Of a stretch of DNA of 64,000 nt, positions 1 to 11,015 are shown piece by piece. Positions within the stretch are counted from its first letter, which is position 1; each line of letters begins with the position of its first letter. Source of the DNA: Bagarius yarrelli (taxonomy: Eukaryota; Chordata; Actinopteri; Siluriformes; Sisoridae); the NCBI GenBank assembly GCA_005784505.1, contig VCAZ01000181.1:299501-363500 (forward strand), in the 5' to 3' direction. Under the pieces are notes generated by a model. It made no database searches and was not told the origin of the DNA. It saw only the letters and a list, made by a program, of their open reading frames with translations. A program made the position numbers and the translations under genes.

Positions 1-341
1 AATGGATTTTACTTCAGAAAATCAACTTTAGATATAATGTTTTGTAAGGGTTAATATAGTAGAAATACTGAAACAATGCTCAGTATAATAAACTAGGCTT
101 ATTTATGGCGAAATAGTATTATTTATATACTAGCTATATTAGCTAAAATACACTTATTCTGTAGTTCACAATCTGATATTCAACTAAACTAGTTGGAATA
201 TGCTAGTATGTTGGTTTACTTTTGTACGCTAGCACATCTTGATATTGAGAAAAGAATGCTAGCTTATTTTTAATACGCTAACGTCTTAAACAAATCTAAA
301 TTGCCTAAATTGTTCCAAATATACTTATAGATTTTTAATAT

Positions 342-637
342 TGTTCCGAGTCGTGGGGTTGAGGTTAACTGCAAACGCAGTTTTATTTACAATAATTAAT
401 AAGCAAACAAACAACCAAAAAACACACACACAAAAAAACTAAACTTAACACAACCAGACCTGACCGGACATGACAACCTGAACCTGACACGTAACATGAC
501 ATACTAAACGAGACTCATCTGGAAACTATAAGTAACACATGACACATGGACAGGACCTAAACACATGAAGTCTCTCCGTTGCCCTCTGGTGGTCCAGCTG
601 GACAAGGTACCCCGCAAGCTAGACAGAATCCTGACAG
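342..637 (-). mobile_element. Putative solo LTR or LTR-like element
   Basis: On the minus strand it starts TGTCAGGATTC, has AATAAA (382-387) near its 3' end and ends CGGAACA. The bases ATAT at 338-341 and 638-641 flank the span and may be a target duplication. It carries CCACCAGAGGGC (581-592), as does the element at 2149. No internal coding part is present. Confidence 0.35.
581..595 (-). promoter_or_regulatory. CTCF-like motif in LTR-like element
   Basis: The minus strand reads GACCACCAGAGGGCA, close to the CTCF core. It is inside the element at 342-637. Confidence 0.35.
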
Positions 638-641
638 ATAT

Positions 642-1420
642 AATAGAATGTGTGCGTAAACATTGGTTAAGGTGATTAGCCTTAGCGATTAGTTAACAAG
701 TGCAACCGTTAAAAAAATGTCAACAATTTCAGTGCTCTGATCTTATAGATTCTAATGTATAAGTTATAAGCAGCCATTAAAATAATAGTTCAATTAGCTT
801 TAGCGCGTACGCTGGGCTTTGAACGATTTCTTTTTGTTGTCCTAAAATCATTAATAACCGTCTAATCGTCCAAAATGTTTATAGTTCTCAAACTAAAGAC
901 TTTTTTCCTCTTGCTTCAATTTAACAAAGCAAATCTGTTCTGGTTTTTTTTGCAACTGAAAGTCGAATCTTTACATGTATTAAAACTTGATTTCAGGTAG
1001 TTGAGGCACTTTGTTCATTATTCGATTCTTCTTCCCCGTTTTCTGCATAATGAGTCTCATTATTCAGTCTATTGCATCGCAGCACATTTCCTCGAGTAGG
1101 TGAGCAGATTTGCGAAGAACCTGCCTGCTGCTTTTGTTAGGAAAAATAATTACAACTAATCAAGCGAGGCTGAATAACTGAGCTGTTCATATTGGGTCTC
1201 AATGAAGCTCTTTGTTCTGGACATTAGTTTGGCTCCATTTGGTAGCAGCGTCGATAAATATCCAATTCACAGCATTTAAATGGAGCACTTTCGATTCCTG
1301 CCTTATTTTGTTCTTGTGCATCTCTACTGGTCTTCAGCTTGTAAAGTGTGCATTTCTTGAGCGTCCCTGTGGAGCGATTCAGACCACTGGATTCTATTCT
1401 TCAGCTCTAAGTGAGCGTAC
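642..1420. other. AT-rich intergenic DNA, nothing recognised
   Basis: Short open frames only; the frame at 1212 runs into a SINE tail and looks random. No RNA gene or element recognised. Confidence 0.5.
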
Positions 1421-1488
1421 GTTTACATTTACATTTACATTTACAGCGTTTGGCAGACGTTCTTATCCAGAGCGACTTACATTTATCT
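1421..1488 (-). repeat. SINE 3' tail fragment
   Basis: The minus strand reads GTAAGTCGCTCTGGATAAG, then GTCTGCC, then repeated TGTAAA. This is the 3' end of the window's main SINE family; the tRNA-like head is missing. Confidence 0.75.
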
Positions 1489-1695
1489 AATGCACGCCAC
1501 ACCTTTCAGATTTTTATTTCCTTAACGTTTTAAAACCGTATATCATTTTCGTTTCTCTTTACTTTGTGTTGGTCTGTTACACGAAATCTCAATAAAATAC
1601 ATTTACGTTTGTGGTTGTAAAGTGACAAAATGTGAAAAGGTTCGAGGGGAATAAACACTTTTTTAAGGCTCTGTAAATCTAGTATTGGGGTTATG

Positions 1696-1740
1696 GGAAG
1701 TGGTAGTGCGGTGGTTAAGGTGTTGGACTGCTAATTGGAC
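1696..1740 (+). repeat. SINE head fragment
   Basis: GTGGTTAAGGTGTTGGACTG is the tRNA-like box region of the main SINE family; the body and tail are absent. Confidence 0.6.
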
Positions 1741-2148
1741 CAATTGCTTATTTGTATAAATGAGAAATATTTAATATAAATATATAGACTAAGTATTGTC
1801 TATAAGTCAAATATACTTAAATATTATTTTATTTAGCACATCTCTGATCAGTCCATAAAAAATAGATGATAAGCATATTTATTATTCTTTAGTTAAAATA
1901 AATATCCTAACACTTTACACCTAAATAACCTGTTACCTCTTCTAATGTAGTAAACAACACTGTCATTCATTTCATTGTGAAAATGTCAACAATTGGCACC
2001 CACATGCGCAAGTCGCTGCGCTCCAGCGAGCTCTGGGTTCAATTCCAGCTCAGGTTTCATTTCATTTCTCTGTTCAATCAATAAAGGCAAAAAAAATGCC
2101 CAAAAAATATAATAATCATCGATCAAAATAATAGTTCAATTTAGCTAC

Positions 2149-2480
2149 TGTAACGATTCCGCCTTCCCACCACCAGAGGGCGCCGTCTCCTGAATCCTAG
2201 CTCTTCCAGGTTCACTTCCTGTTTAGCACACTATTTAAGACCTAGCCGTTTGCTAACACACTGTGAAGTATTGTTTGCTATGTGACATACAGAGTGTTTG
2301 TATCGGTTTCCGGCTCACCCGGCGTCTGATCCTGACGTTTCGGATTTGTTTGCCTGTTTCGCTGTGGATTATTGTGTAACAACCATTGTGCGTTTAATGA
2401 CTACCATATTGAACTGTCCTTCATTGTTTAATAAAGATGTTACTTTATATTATGGATCCCTCTAAGGCCTCGTCATTACA
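2149..2480 (+). mobile_element. Putative solo LTR or LTR-like element
   Basis: Starts TGTAACGATTCCGCC, has AATAAA at 2430-2435 and ends CGTCATTACA. The 5' part carries CCACCAGAGGGCGCC (2168-2182). Its layout resembles the reversed element at 342-637. No clear target duplication was found, so the borders are tentative. Confidence 0.4.
2168..2182 (+). promoter_or_regulatory. CTCF-like motif in LTR-like element
   Basis: CCACCAGAGGGCGCC fits the CTCF core CCASYAGRKGGCRC at every defined position. It lies near the 5' end of the element at 2149-2480. Confidence 0.42.
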
Positions 2481-3178
2481 GCTTTTAACACTTAATCCAG
2501 ATTTCTGACGAGAGATTTAAACAATTTCCTCGGTATCTGAAATTATTATTTAACAAAACAAATTTGTTATATTTGATTTTTAAGTAAAAGTTAAAGATTT
2601 ACAGGTTGTAAAACTCCAGGTATTCCAGGTGGTTCAGTCGCTTTGTCCTTATCTGCATTATTCCGTTCTTTTCTCTCCAGTTTTCTGTGTAATGATTCTC
2701 ATTATTTAGTGTATAACAGTTTACACAATGCTGTGATCTCAGGCTTTATTTTTTGTGCACTCGTGTCACGTTTCATGACCAAAATATATTTTTTGGAATT
2801 TATTTCCGCATAAAGTAAAGAAATTGATGAAAGTCAAACTGGCTTTCGAGGCAGTGAGCGCTACAATCAAAGTCACGCTTTGGGTAAATGTTTACTCTAC
2901 GCTTCAGTGCGTATCAGCTCAATAGCCTTAATTAAACTAATCACGCATTCTACACAAAACCAACCAACCTGCAGGAAATCAGTACTGATGAATAAAGATG
3001 AGCCGACGCGTCAGGTGGGCTGTGTGCTCAGACGGACAGTGAAGTCAGGCCGGCGTTTGACGATCTGCCGATTGACATTGAGATCTCCCACTTGATTGAC
3101 AGATACTTTTGCATTTTAATCCTCGAATCGCGGTTTTTAATCTGCTTAATAAACAGTTCCTCCAACAGTCTTACTGAA
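2481..3178. other. Intergenic DNA, nothing recognised
   Basis: AT-rich with a 71-codon open frame at 2880 that has no recognisable features. No elements or RNA genes identified. Confidence 0.45.
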
Positions 3179-3180
3179 AC

Positions 3181-4280
3181 ACACTATAAGGACAAAAGAA
3201 AAGCTGATCACATCTACATGTATTTTTTAAACATCCTGTTCCAGATGTTGGTCTCACTCTTCCTCCTATAATCACCTCTAGACTAGTGTGCAGGTTTAGA
3301 GTGGGTCATGTGGACTGTGTGGGATCATGTGGACTGTGTGGATTTGTCTTCATTCAGCTACAATAGTATGAGTGAGATCAGACACTAATGTTGAGCTGAG
3401 AAGGTCTGGGGTCTTTAGTGGGGGTTAAGGTCAATGGTCAATGGGGCTTGAAGCCATGTAATGCCACACCAGCAGAGGGAGCTCACCTGGGTACTGATGT
3501 CACCTCCTTAACTTCCTGTTTGGTGGCCATATTAGCTGGGCCTTGTTAAACAGTCCTTGTATGAAAAAGTAAGAAGCCTTTGCCTGTTTTCTTCTACCGC
3601 TGCCTTTTTGACTGTTTTGCTGATCGGATTGTTTTGTTGTGTTTCTGACCTGTTTGCTTGTGATCATGACTCTGATTTTTGAAACTGGAGAAAGAATGTA
3701 TGAAACCAGCTTTTTGGGGACGACATTTAGAAACAAAACATGTTTTAAATTTTATATGATTAAATGTGTAATAACAATAAATAGCACTGGTAGATAATAA
3801 ATGTTTTTAAAGTCAACATGAAAATGTGCTGTTAAATTATTGAAATATAAACTTAAAATCTCTGAGGTATTGAAGTGAATTATTTGGTCACAGTTGTTTG
3901 GCTGCCAAACATTTTAAACTGCTGTAGGAGAACCAGACCGACTCACAACTAATGCACAAAATCTGTTGTCTCTTCATAGGAGTGAAGTTTTAGGCTGCTT
4001 TTAAAATCGATGCTCCAGGTGAGGCTCGAACTCACAACCTCGGCATTGCTTCACTCGTACTGCTGTATAAGTACCGCGCGCTAACCGATTGCGCCACTGG
4101 AGCCTTATGGGTGCTGGAGTTAAGAGGTTTTGTGCACAGGGGCAGTGTCACACAGTGTTCTTTAAGGAACCGTGTTCTTTAAGTTCCAGTGAAGGAATAA
4201 TGTAATGCCAGAAAATTTCAGAAGAACCACATATGGATCTGATGGTGAGGTATCCACAAACGTTTGGTTATATATTGTAG
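3181..4280. mobile_element. Tc1/mariner-type remnant (copy A), split by a ~690-bp segment
   Basis: The left half (3181-3440) runs from ACACTATAAGGACAAAAG through the GTCTGGGGTC region. The right half (4129-4280) runs from TTTGTGCACAGGGGCAG to TATCCACAAACGTTTGG. Both belong to a teleost Tc1-type family also seen at 50458 and 53405. Between them lie 3441-4128, unrelated DNA with the tRNA-Ile gene. The junctions show no clean duplication, and part of the family's middle is missing. Confidence 0.6.
4011..4103 (-). tRNA. tRNA-Ile(UAU), intron-containing
   Basis: The reverse strand folds as a full tRNA: 7-bp acceptor stem GCTCCAG/CTGGAGC, D-arm with AATCGGTTAGCGC, anticodon TAT at 4067-4069, and a T-arm with GTTCGAGCC. 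A 19-base intron (4047-4065) sits one base 3' of the anticodon, the canonical place; without it the tRNA is 74 nt. Sequence and intron position match vertebrate tRNA-Ile-UAU, which decodes AUA. A and B boxes are intact, and a TTTT stop for Pol III lies at about 4000-4004. It should be functional. It sits between the two halves of a Tc1-type transposon remnant. Confidence 0.93.
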
Positions 4281-4370
4281 GTTCTCCGTTTTTAACTCGT
4301 ATTAAACGAACAATAGGACTTTAGAGTTTAAATATTTGTCCCTGGTTAAACTGAATCCTGAGTTATCTTG

Positions 4371-4473
4371 AGAGAGAGAGAGAGAGAGAGAGAGAGCGGG
4401 TAGGAGAGAGAGAGAGAGAGCGAGAGAGAGAGAGAGAGAGAGAGGTGAGACGAGAGAGGAGAGAGAGAGAGAG

Positions 4474-4532
<59 letters not shown>

Positions 4533-4552
4533 CGAGAGAGAGAGAGAGAGAG

Positions 4553-4612
<60 letters not shown>
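4371..4612 (+). repeat. (GA)n microsatellite, ~240 bp, interrupted
   Basis: Almost pure GA with a few interruptions. It creates a false Arg/Glu open frame at 4445-4630. Confidence 0.95.
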
Positions 4613-4613
<1 letters not shown>

Positions 4614-4923
4614 TAAGTTGCTCTAAATAAGAATGTCTTTAAAATGACAGAAATGTAAAAACTGTTAAATGTAAAAACATTTTACATTGTTTACTTTCTG
4701 TATTTGCATCTATTTGCATAGCAGCAGTTATTGTTATCTTACACACTTATTATTCTTTTATTAAGGCTTTACTGACATTTACCAGCTTTTAGTTAAAGGT
4801 ACAGTTAGCAGTGAAAATGTTCATCTCACCCTCGCGGTCCAAAGCCACGTCTCCTGAAAGCCTGAACGTTTACAGACTGGACGACCAGAGACAACATTAC
4901 TACAACACATCATGTGTCATTAT

Positions 4924-5990
4924 ATAACCATCTGATATCATCAGTGTGTGTCGACCAAACCGCCTCAATCCATTTTTGATTCTTTCCCTTTTTTGTCTAC
5001 AAACAAACAGAAAAAACTTTAACTGATTAAATGCTGAAAAATCTCTGATTGTCTGAGACTGAAAATTCACTGATTCTGGATCAGTTTACTGATACTGACG
5101 ATTCCTGGATTAACATTAAATCACAACAGGAAATTAGACTATAAACCATATTAAAATAATTGATGATAATCAGGAAAACAACATTAGTGAATTTAGACTG
5201 TTTCGATTCTAATGATCCGAAATAAACATTAATGAACTGATTCAGTGAATCATAAAGAATCACTAATGAACAATTGAGTGTAAAATGAGTGCGAAATGGT
5301 GACCCTGTAGAACCGCAATAGAGCAACATTCACACTATAAAACAGGCTTTAACTTTATTACATTAAATCACAAACTTTAAACATTTAATAATCACAAGAC
5401 TGATTTTATAACCAAAAATCAGAAAAAAATGGATTAATTTACTTTTTATTCATACACACACACCTAAATACTGCCAAAAACGAATTACTGCATACACACA
5501 CATTTATTTTTGGTCCTGAGGGTGAGGGAAACGTTCACACATTAACTAAACTGCACACACATGTTGTATACAATTGTTCAGTACAGCATGTGATGTATTA
5601 CAGATCTCATTTAATATTTCATGTTTTTTTTATTTAATACTTTTATAATATCAGTTATAATTTGCACATTTCGTTTTTTATTGTCTTTTTGCACTGTCCT
5701 TGTTATGTCTGTATTGTTTACTGCACGGTCTGTGTCTGCACTGTCTGCACTGACATGCACTTTATGTCTATCCTGTTTAGTGGCTCTTAGTTGGTTTGTA
5801 AATTCTATGTTTTGTGTAGCACCAGGAGGTCCTGGAGAAACGGTATCTCATCTCACTGTGTACTGCATCTGCGATATATGGCTGAAATGACAATTAAGCT
5901 CCTGGAACCTTGAATATTACATTTTAGTTTACAATGTGAGAAAGATTGAGGCGGTTTGGTCGACACACACTGATGACATCAGATGGTTAT
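4924..5990. mobile_element. ~1.07-kb element with 47-bp terminal inverted repeats
   Basis: 4924-4970 (ATAACCATCTGATATCATCA...CGCCTCAATC) is the reverse complement of 5944-5990 with one clear mismatch. Similarity stops sharply on both the inner and outer sides. The 973-bp core has no credible transposase and contains a retroelement-like 3' end. The superfamily is unknown and no target duplication is obvious. Confidence 0.6.
5597..5915 (+). repeat. LINE-like 3'-end segment
   Basis: TTTTGCACTGTCCT, CACTGTGTACTGCATCTG and GAAATGACAATTAAGCTCCT match the 3' ends of retroelements common in fish (recognised from memory). The open frame at 5621 is a by-product. It lies inside the inverted-repeat element. 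Confidence 0.45.
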
Positions 5991-7722
5991 GATTGGTCGA
6001 TTAAAATGTTCATTAAGAAAGAATGTTAATAATCCAGAATCACATCCTATTCTGCAAAATCACGCCCACTTATGTGTTCAGCATAAACAGGAAGTCAGCT
6101 TTATTTACACCACGACGCACGGGTTCCTCCATACTTTTCTTCACTAAGTCTGAGTGTGTCTCTGTACAAAAATCATCCCACTTCCACTTTCCTTTTAGTC
6201 ATATTTTCTTAAAGTGCTTCTCTGGTGATGTCGTGTTTTAGGAATATGACGGCATGGTCACTTTGTCAGGTTGACGTCTGGTCTTTACTGAAGACCCAGA
6301 AACCCCTGGAAGCCTGTTGCTTTTCCCGTCACTCACTGGCCCGATTCAGTTCTGCGCTGTCGACTTCAGCTGCCGTCCTCGTTCTCTCTCGAGCCCTGGC
6401 ACGTCTCAGTGCACACAAACATCTTGCAGCAGACACTCACAGGAGATTTGTTTACTTTCACTTGCTCTCCGCGTCACTGTTTTTTTTCTTATGTCTATTG
6501 TCTTTTTACACACAATCTAAAGACTCGGACAGATTAGTGTGTGTGACAGGACTTTATAAACTGAGAACAAAATTGAAGCCTGTATTTAACCTGAAGGTGG
6601 AGGTGAATCAGAGTTCCTTTTACCTCACTGAGGTTTAACTATTTAAAGCTTTATCACCACACATGTGTCCCTGTCTTTGGGATGTTATAATAAGCTTCAC
6701 TCTTTTCTTCCTGTAAGTCTTTTCTCGAGATTCTGAAGGCTGTAAAGATCATTTTCATTTACACAATCTACAAAAAGCAGTAGTAAGGTGGAGATTTACC
6801 CGACTGATACCCCTCTTAATACCCCCACTATCACATCACAATTATAGAAACACATCAATACTAAACAAACACACAATATAACACGGCGTGGAATTACAGA
6901 CAGAGAGACAAGAAACCCGTTAACACACAACTCTGGAACAGTTCAGAATCAATATTTATCTTAATATTAATATAACATCACAAAAACATTACAGATATCA
7001 ATCAAATCTATCAGACAGTTAAAGGCTGTAAGTCAGTGTTACCGCTCGGCGGCGCTGGTCTGGAAGTGGGGAATAAACTCTTTCCCGCACTGAGATGAGC
7101 TAGTTATCTTCAGGATACCGAACTCTCCTCACCATCTACAACTTTTCGGTAAAAATCTGCCTTAAAACGTGTTTTCAAGTTTGCCTGAGACCGAATTGAT
7201 TTTTCCTCTATCAGCCAGTGTGGGGGTGAAATTTCTAATTGAACTGTACAGGCGAGTTTCGCTAGACAAACTGGGATGTAACAGTTTTACTTTGATCAAC
7301 CAATCAGAGCACGGAAAAATGCTGATGTCATCGTGTGCCAGCAAGCGGGCTTCAGGAGGCAGGTTTAAAAATCTGGGTAACAGTATTTAATAAAATTAAC
7401 CAATGATCAATCTGCCCCTGCTGATATAGTGTAAGTTCCACGGGCAGCGCTACTGATTCTGAAGGCAGATTAGATTAACATGGCAGCACATAGAAACTGA
7501 AATCTGATTGGATAAAAAATCTAACATCCACACACACGTACTGGAAGCAGTGCAGCGAGAGAAACACTACGAAATGAAGAGAATAAACTGCTGGAATAAA
7601 TTAATACCATTTAATGGAACTAACATTAAAATTTAGGCTGACCAACACTGGTGAGAACAGACACCAATATTTAGATGTTGAGAAAGTGTTGAGATCATAA
7701 TGTTGAGATCATAAATTTTATT
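5991..7722. other. Intergenic DNA, no supported gene
   Basis: The longest frame, 137 codons at 6225-6638, has no recognisable domain and ends in low-complexity hydrophobic sequence. No RNA gene or element recognised. Confidence 0.45.
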
Positions 7723-7724
7723 CC

Positions 7725-7840
7725 CTGCACCACCAAGCTGCCAATACTGGGCCCTAAAGCAAGGCCCTCAACTGCTTATTTAGATTAAAAAAAAAGTAAA
7801 ATGTAAATGTAGCTTTGGAAAAGGACGAATGGAAATGTTA
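7725..7840 (+). repeat. Degenerate SINE
   Basis: CACCACCAAGCTGCC, then GCAAGGCCCTCAACTGCTTA, then AAATGTAAATGTAG: body and tail of the main SINE family. Confidence 0.6.
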
Positions 7841-8120
7841 AGGCACGTCAGACGCAACAGCAAGAAACCAAAAGAGTAAAAAAGAGAAAGAGGATGGGTT
7901 CAGGAAATCGAACTTGAGATGCCCAGAGTGAAATAGCGCCATATATGTCGGTGGGCTACCCAGTAGGCTACCGCACTGACACAAACAGAGTGATTTTACC
8001 TATAGTAATGATTGATCAACATCATACAGAAAATATGTTCGAAGCACAGATCAGTATAAATATTAAACCACCCTCCCTGTTGGTATGTTACTATCAACTA
8101 TATAACTATCTAACTAGTAT

Positions 8121-8264
8121 GTGGAAAGTGGTAGCTCAGTGATCAAGCTGCCACTTCTGGGCCCCTGGGCAAGGCCCTTAACCCTCAATTGCTCAGTTGT
8201 ATAACAGAGAATAATGTAAGTCGCTCTGGATAAGGACGTCTGCCAAATGCTGTAAATGTAACTA
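8121..8264 (+). repeat. SINE, short head, good tail
   Basis: GTGGTAGCTCAGTGATCAAG, then GGCCCCTGGGCAAGGCCCTT, then GTCGCTCTGGATAAGGACGT and CTGTAAATGTAA. Confidence 0.75.
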
Positions 8265-8920
8265 GAAAACTGACCTTAATACATGGCGTTAATGAGGTTT
8301 TTTCTTTCTGCTACTCCAAAAACTCAGTAAGAAATTTTCTCCAAACAAATTGACCAGTAAAAAAAAAAATCAATATCCTAGCCATGTTCCTCAAACCATC
8401 TTCAGAAATGAGTGTATGAATCGACTGCGCCAGTAAAGCTTGTGGAGAAGACGTTCAGTCAGCTCTGTCCAGAAGTGGACCCCGTCTGCAAAAAACCAAT
8501 TACTTGAGCACTATTGATCACAGGGACGTCCACATTACGCTCAGATTACGCCGCCAATTTCACTTCTGAGGACTGCAGTATTAAAGTGAGCTCTAAAATA
8601 TCGATCAAATTCAAATTCAGGGAGAAACGAACACACGGCTGGGGTCAATGGTGGGTTTCAATAAATTCTGAGCTACCAAGCAATCACTTTTCGTCACTTT
8701 TCATTTCACCTTCTTTGAGTAATACAGGCACAATATTTTTGCACACCCGACCATCATAATTGTATTAAAGCCTTTTTCCGCCAGTGAATAAAAACTGTTT
8801 GCGAGTCAAAATTGTGAAATATATAAATAATAATATAATATAATATATATAAGTCAGTTTTTTCTCGCAATTGTGATTTTATAGCCAACATTTCTGGTGC
8901 ATCCATTGATAGCCAGGGAA

Positions 8921-9102
8921 TTGGTGGCTAAATGGTTAAAGTGTTGGACTGTTGATTAGATGATCAGGGTTTGATTCCCATCACCACCAACCTACCATAG
9001 TTGGGCCCCTGAGCAAGGCCCTTAAACCCTATTGTATAAATGCGATAACTGTAAATCACTCAGGATAAGGACGTCTGCCAATTGCTGTAAATATAAATGT
9101 CC
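8921..9102 (+). repeat. SINE, near full length
   Basis: tRNA-like head GGTTAAAGTGTTGGACTG with GGGTTTGATTCCC (B-box-like), the GGGCCCCTGAGCAAGGCCCT core, and tail GCTGTAAATATAAATG. Confidence 0.8.
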
Positions 9103-9847
9103 GAATTGTTATTCCGATATTTATGGTCGCCACTTCAGCCTTACCTGTTGTCTGATTTCTGCGTAACGTTTGTCCCGAAACGAAGCTTTATGTTAATAAA
9201 ATTTCTCTATTATCTCTGGAATCTCTGTCTGTGGACACGTCTTTGGTGAAACTAGTTTATATCTCGCAATTCTGACTCATTTTTCTCGCAATCGTGAGTT
9301 TGTGTTATGCGGTTTTCAGAATTGTGACATAAGCAGTCGCAATAACATTTTTTTAATATTTAATTCAGTTTCCCTACAATTGTATGTGGTTTTTCCACAG
9401 ATTCCTGCCGCAACTTGGAAGTCCACATTTGGCTGAAATGTCTTTCTATGTTTCAGCCTCTTCTCACTGTTTACACTGTATATCTTACTGCTAAAGTCTG
9501 ATTTCTTATCAGATCGGATTCGTATAGTTTATCTTTCTGTTTTATGTGTGTTTTAAATCAAATTTCTAGTTTTTTTAGTCAATGTTTTTTTTTTTTCTTT
9601 AAGTAGTTGAAAAGTGCTGCCTCGTCTCGCCTTCTTGCAACTTCTTCATATGGCGAGTCTCTCCTGCGGGATCATGGAATAGTAAAGTGTACATGGTATG
9701 CGTATTCCAAAATTTGGGCATGTGTAGTAGGTCATCCGGGAACTTTTGGCGCACTATATATTGCATACTAAGGATTCACATACTCATTTTCACATACTAT
9801 ACAGTATGAAAGTATACGATTTTGGACGTAGCCTTAATAGAAGTATT
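9103..9847. other. Intergenic DNA with a possible decayed MITE end
   Basis: GCACTATATATTGCATACTA and ACATACTATACAGTATG (9750-9810) resemble short DNA transposon ends common in fish, also faintly at 44450-44540. Nothing else recognised. Confidence 0.3.
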
Positions 9848-10037
9848 AGCATTTACATTTCTAACATTTAGTATACGCCCTTACGCGAAGAAACTTAGAT
9901 TTATCATATTTCTTAATCCAGCTAGGCATTTTAGGCTTAAGGGTCTCGCTCAGGGGCCCAGCAGGGGCAGCTTGGTGGTCCTGTGAATTTAACCGATCAG
10001 CAATCCAACGCCTCAATCTTTGAGCTACCATTTCCCC
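9848..10037 (-). repeat. SINE (reverse)
   Basis: On + it reads AGCATTTACATTTCTAACAT, then GGGTCTCGCTCAGGGGCCCA, then GCAATCCAACGCCTCAATC: tail, core and head of the main SINE in reverse. Confidence 0.75.
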
Positions 10038-10423
10038 AAATAGCTGTTGTAGAAGTTGTAGTAGCAACAGTAGCGGTAGTTTATTAGCATCCGGATGATG
10101 TATTGTGTGATTATTCTGGACGTGAGCTGCACCGCGGACAGAAGAGGAGGAGAGGAGCTGCACCCGTCTTCCTTTTAATTCTACTTGTTATGGAGTGGAT
10201 GAACTGCATGCACCTGCTCTTATTAGCACCCACTCTGTGACATACACACACACACACACATCATCATCAGGTCTACTCGAGATGTTGTTATTGCACTTAC
10301 ACAACCCATAATAATCACAAATTCATCACTATGGCAGGTGTGAAAACAGACCCGACAAATCCGTAAAAAAAATACAGGCAAATTCATTTTCCTGGAAAAT
10401 ATTCTGGGGAAAATATCATCGTT

Positions 10424-10911
10424 CATGCAGCTGTATAATCCATGCAGCTGTATTAATCAACGCAGCTGTATAAATCCATGCAGCTGTTAAAATTCATGCA
10501 GCTGTCCAGTTTCATGCAGCTGTATAAATCCATGCAGCTGTATAAATCCATGCAGCAGCTGCATGGATCCATGCAGCTGTATAATCCATGCAGCTGCAGC
10601 TGTACAAATGCATGCAGCTGTATAATCCATGCAAAAAAAGCTGTAAAATAAATGCAGCTGTATAAATCCATGCAGCTGTACAAATCCATGCAGCTGTATG
10701 AATCCATGCAGCTGTACAAATCCATGCAGCTGTGTACAAAATGCATGCAGCTGTATAAATCCATGCAGCTGTATAAATCAATGCAGCTGTATAAATTCAT
10801 GCAGCTGTTAAAATTCATGCAGCTGTATGAATCCATGCAGCTGTAAAAATCCATGCAGCTGTACAAATCCATGCAGCTGTACAAATCCATGCAGCTGTAT
10901 CGATCCAGGCA
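10424..10911 (+). repeat. 18-bp minisatellite, ~26 copies, each with CAGCTG
   Basis: The unit is CATGCAGCTGTATAAATC with small changes; some copies are shorter, longer or fused. Because 18 is a multiple of 3 and the unit lacks stops in several frames, it makes false open frames on both strands (repeating SCMDLY or MQLYKS). Nearly every unit has the palindromic E-box CAGCTG. Confidence 0.92.
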
Positions 10912-10986
10912 GTGTTGCCTGTGGCAGAGCCTCTGGAGGGATGGAGTGTGATGTGGAGCGCAGATTGCGCTTGTTTGTTCCCCCCG

Positions 10987-11010
10987 CAGCAGCAGCAGCA
11001 GCAGCAGCAG
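10987..11010 (+). repeat. (CAG)8 trinucleotide repeat
   Basis: Eight perfect CAG units, then CACAG, in locally GC-rich unique DNA (10900-11220) right after the E-box minisatellite. No coding exon is supported around it. Confidence 0.9.
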
Positions 11011-11015
11011 CACAG

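Noticed and set aside
4445..4630. Arg/Glu-rich open frame
   Set aside because: Direct translation of a (GA)n microsatellite.
6225..6638. 137-codon frame
   Set aside because: No recognisable domain, no splice or promoter context; probably chance.
10453..11013. 186-codon and other long frames with SCMDLY or MQLYKS repeats
   Set aside because: The 18-bp minisatellite keeps frames open on both strands; no splice sites, domain or unique flanking protein.
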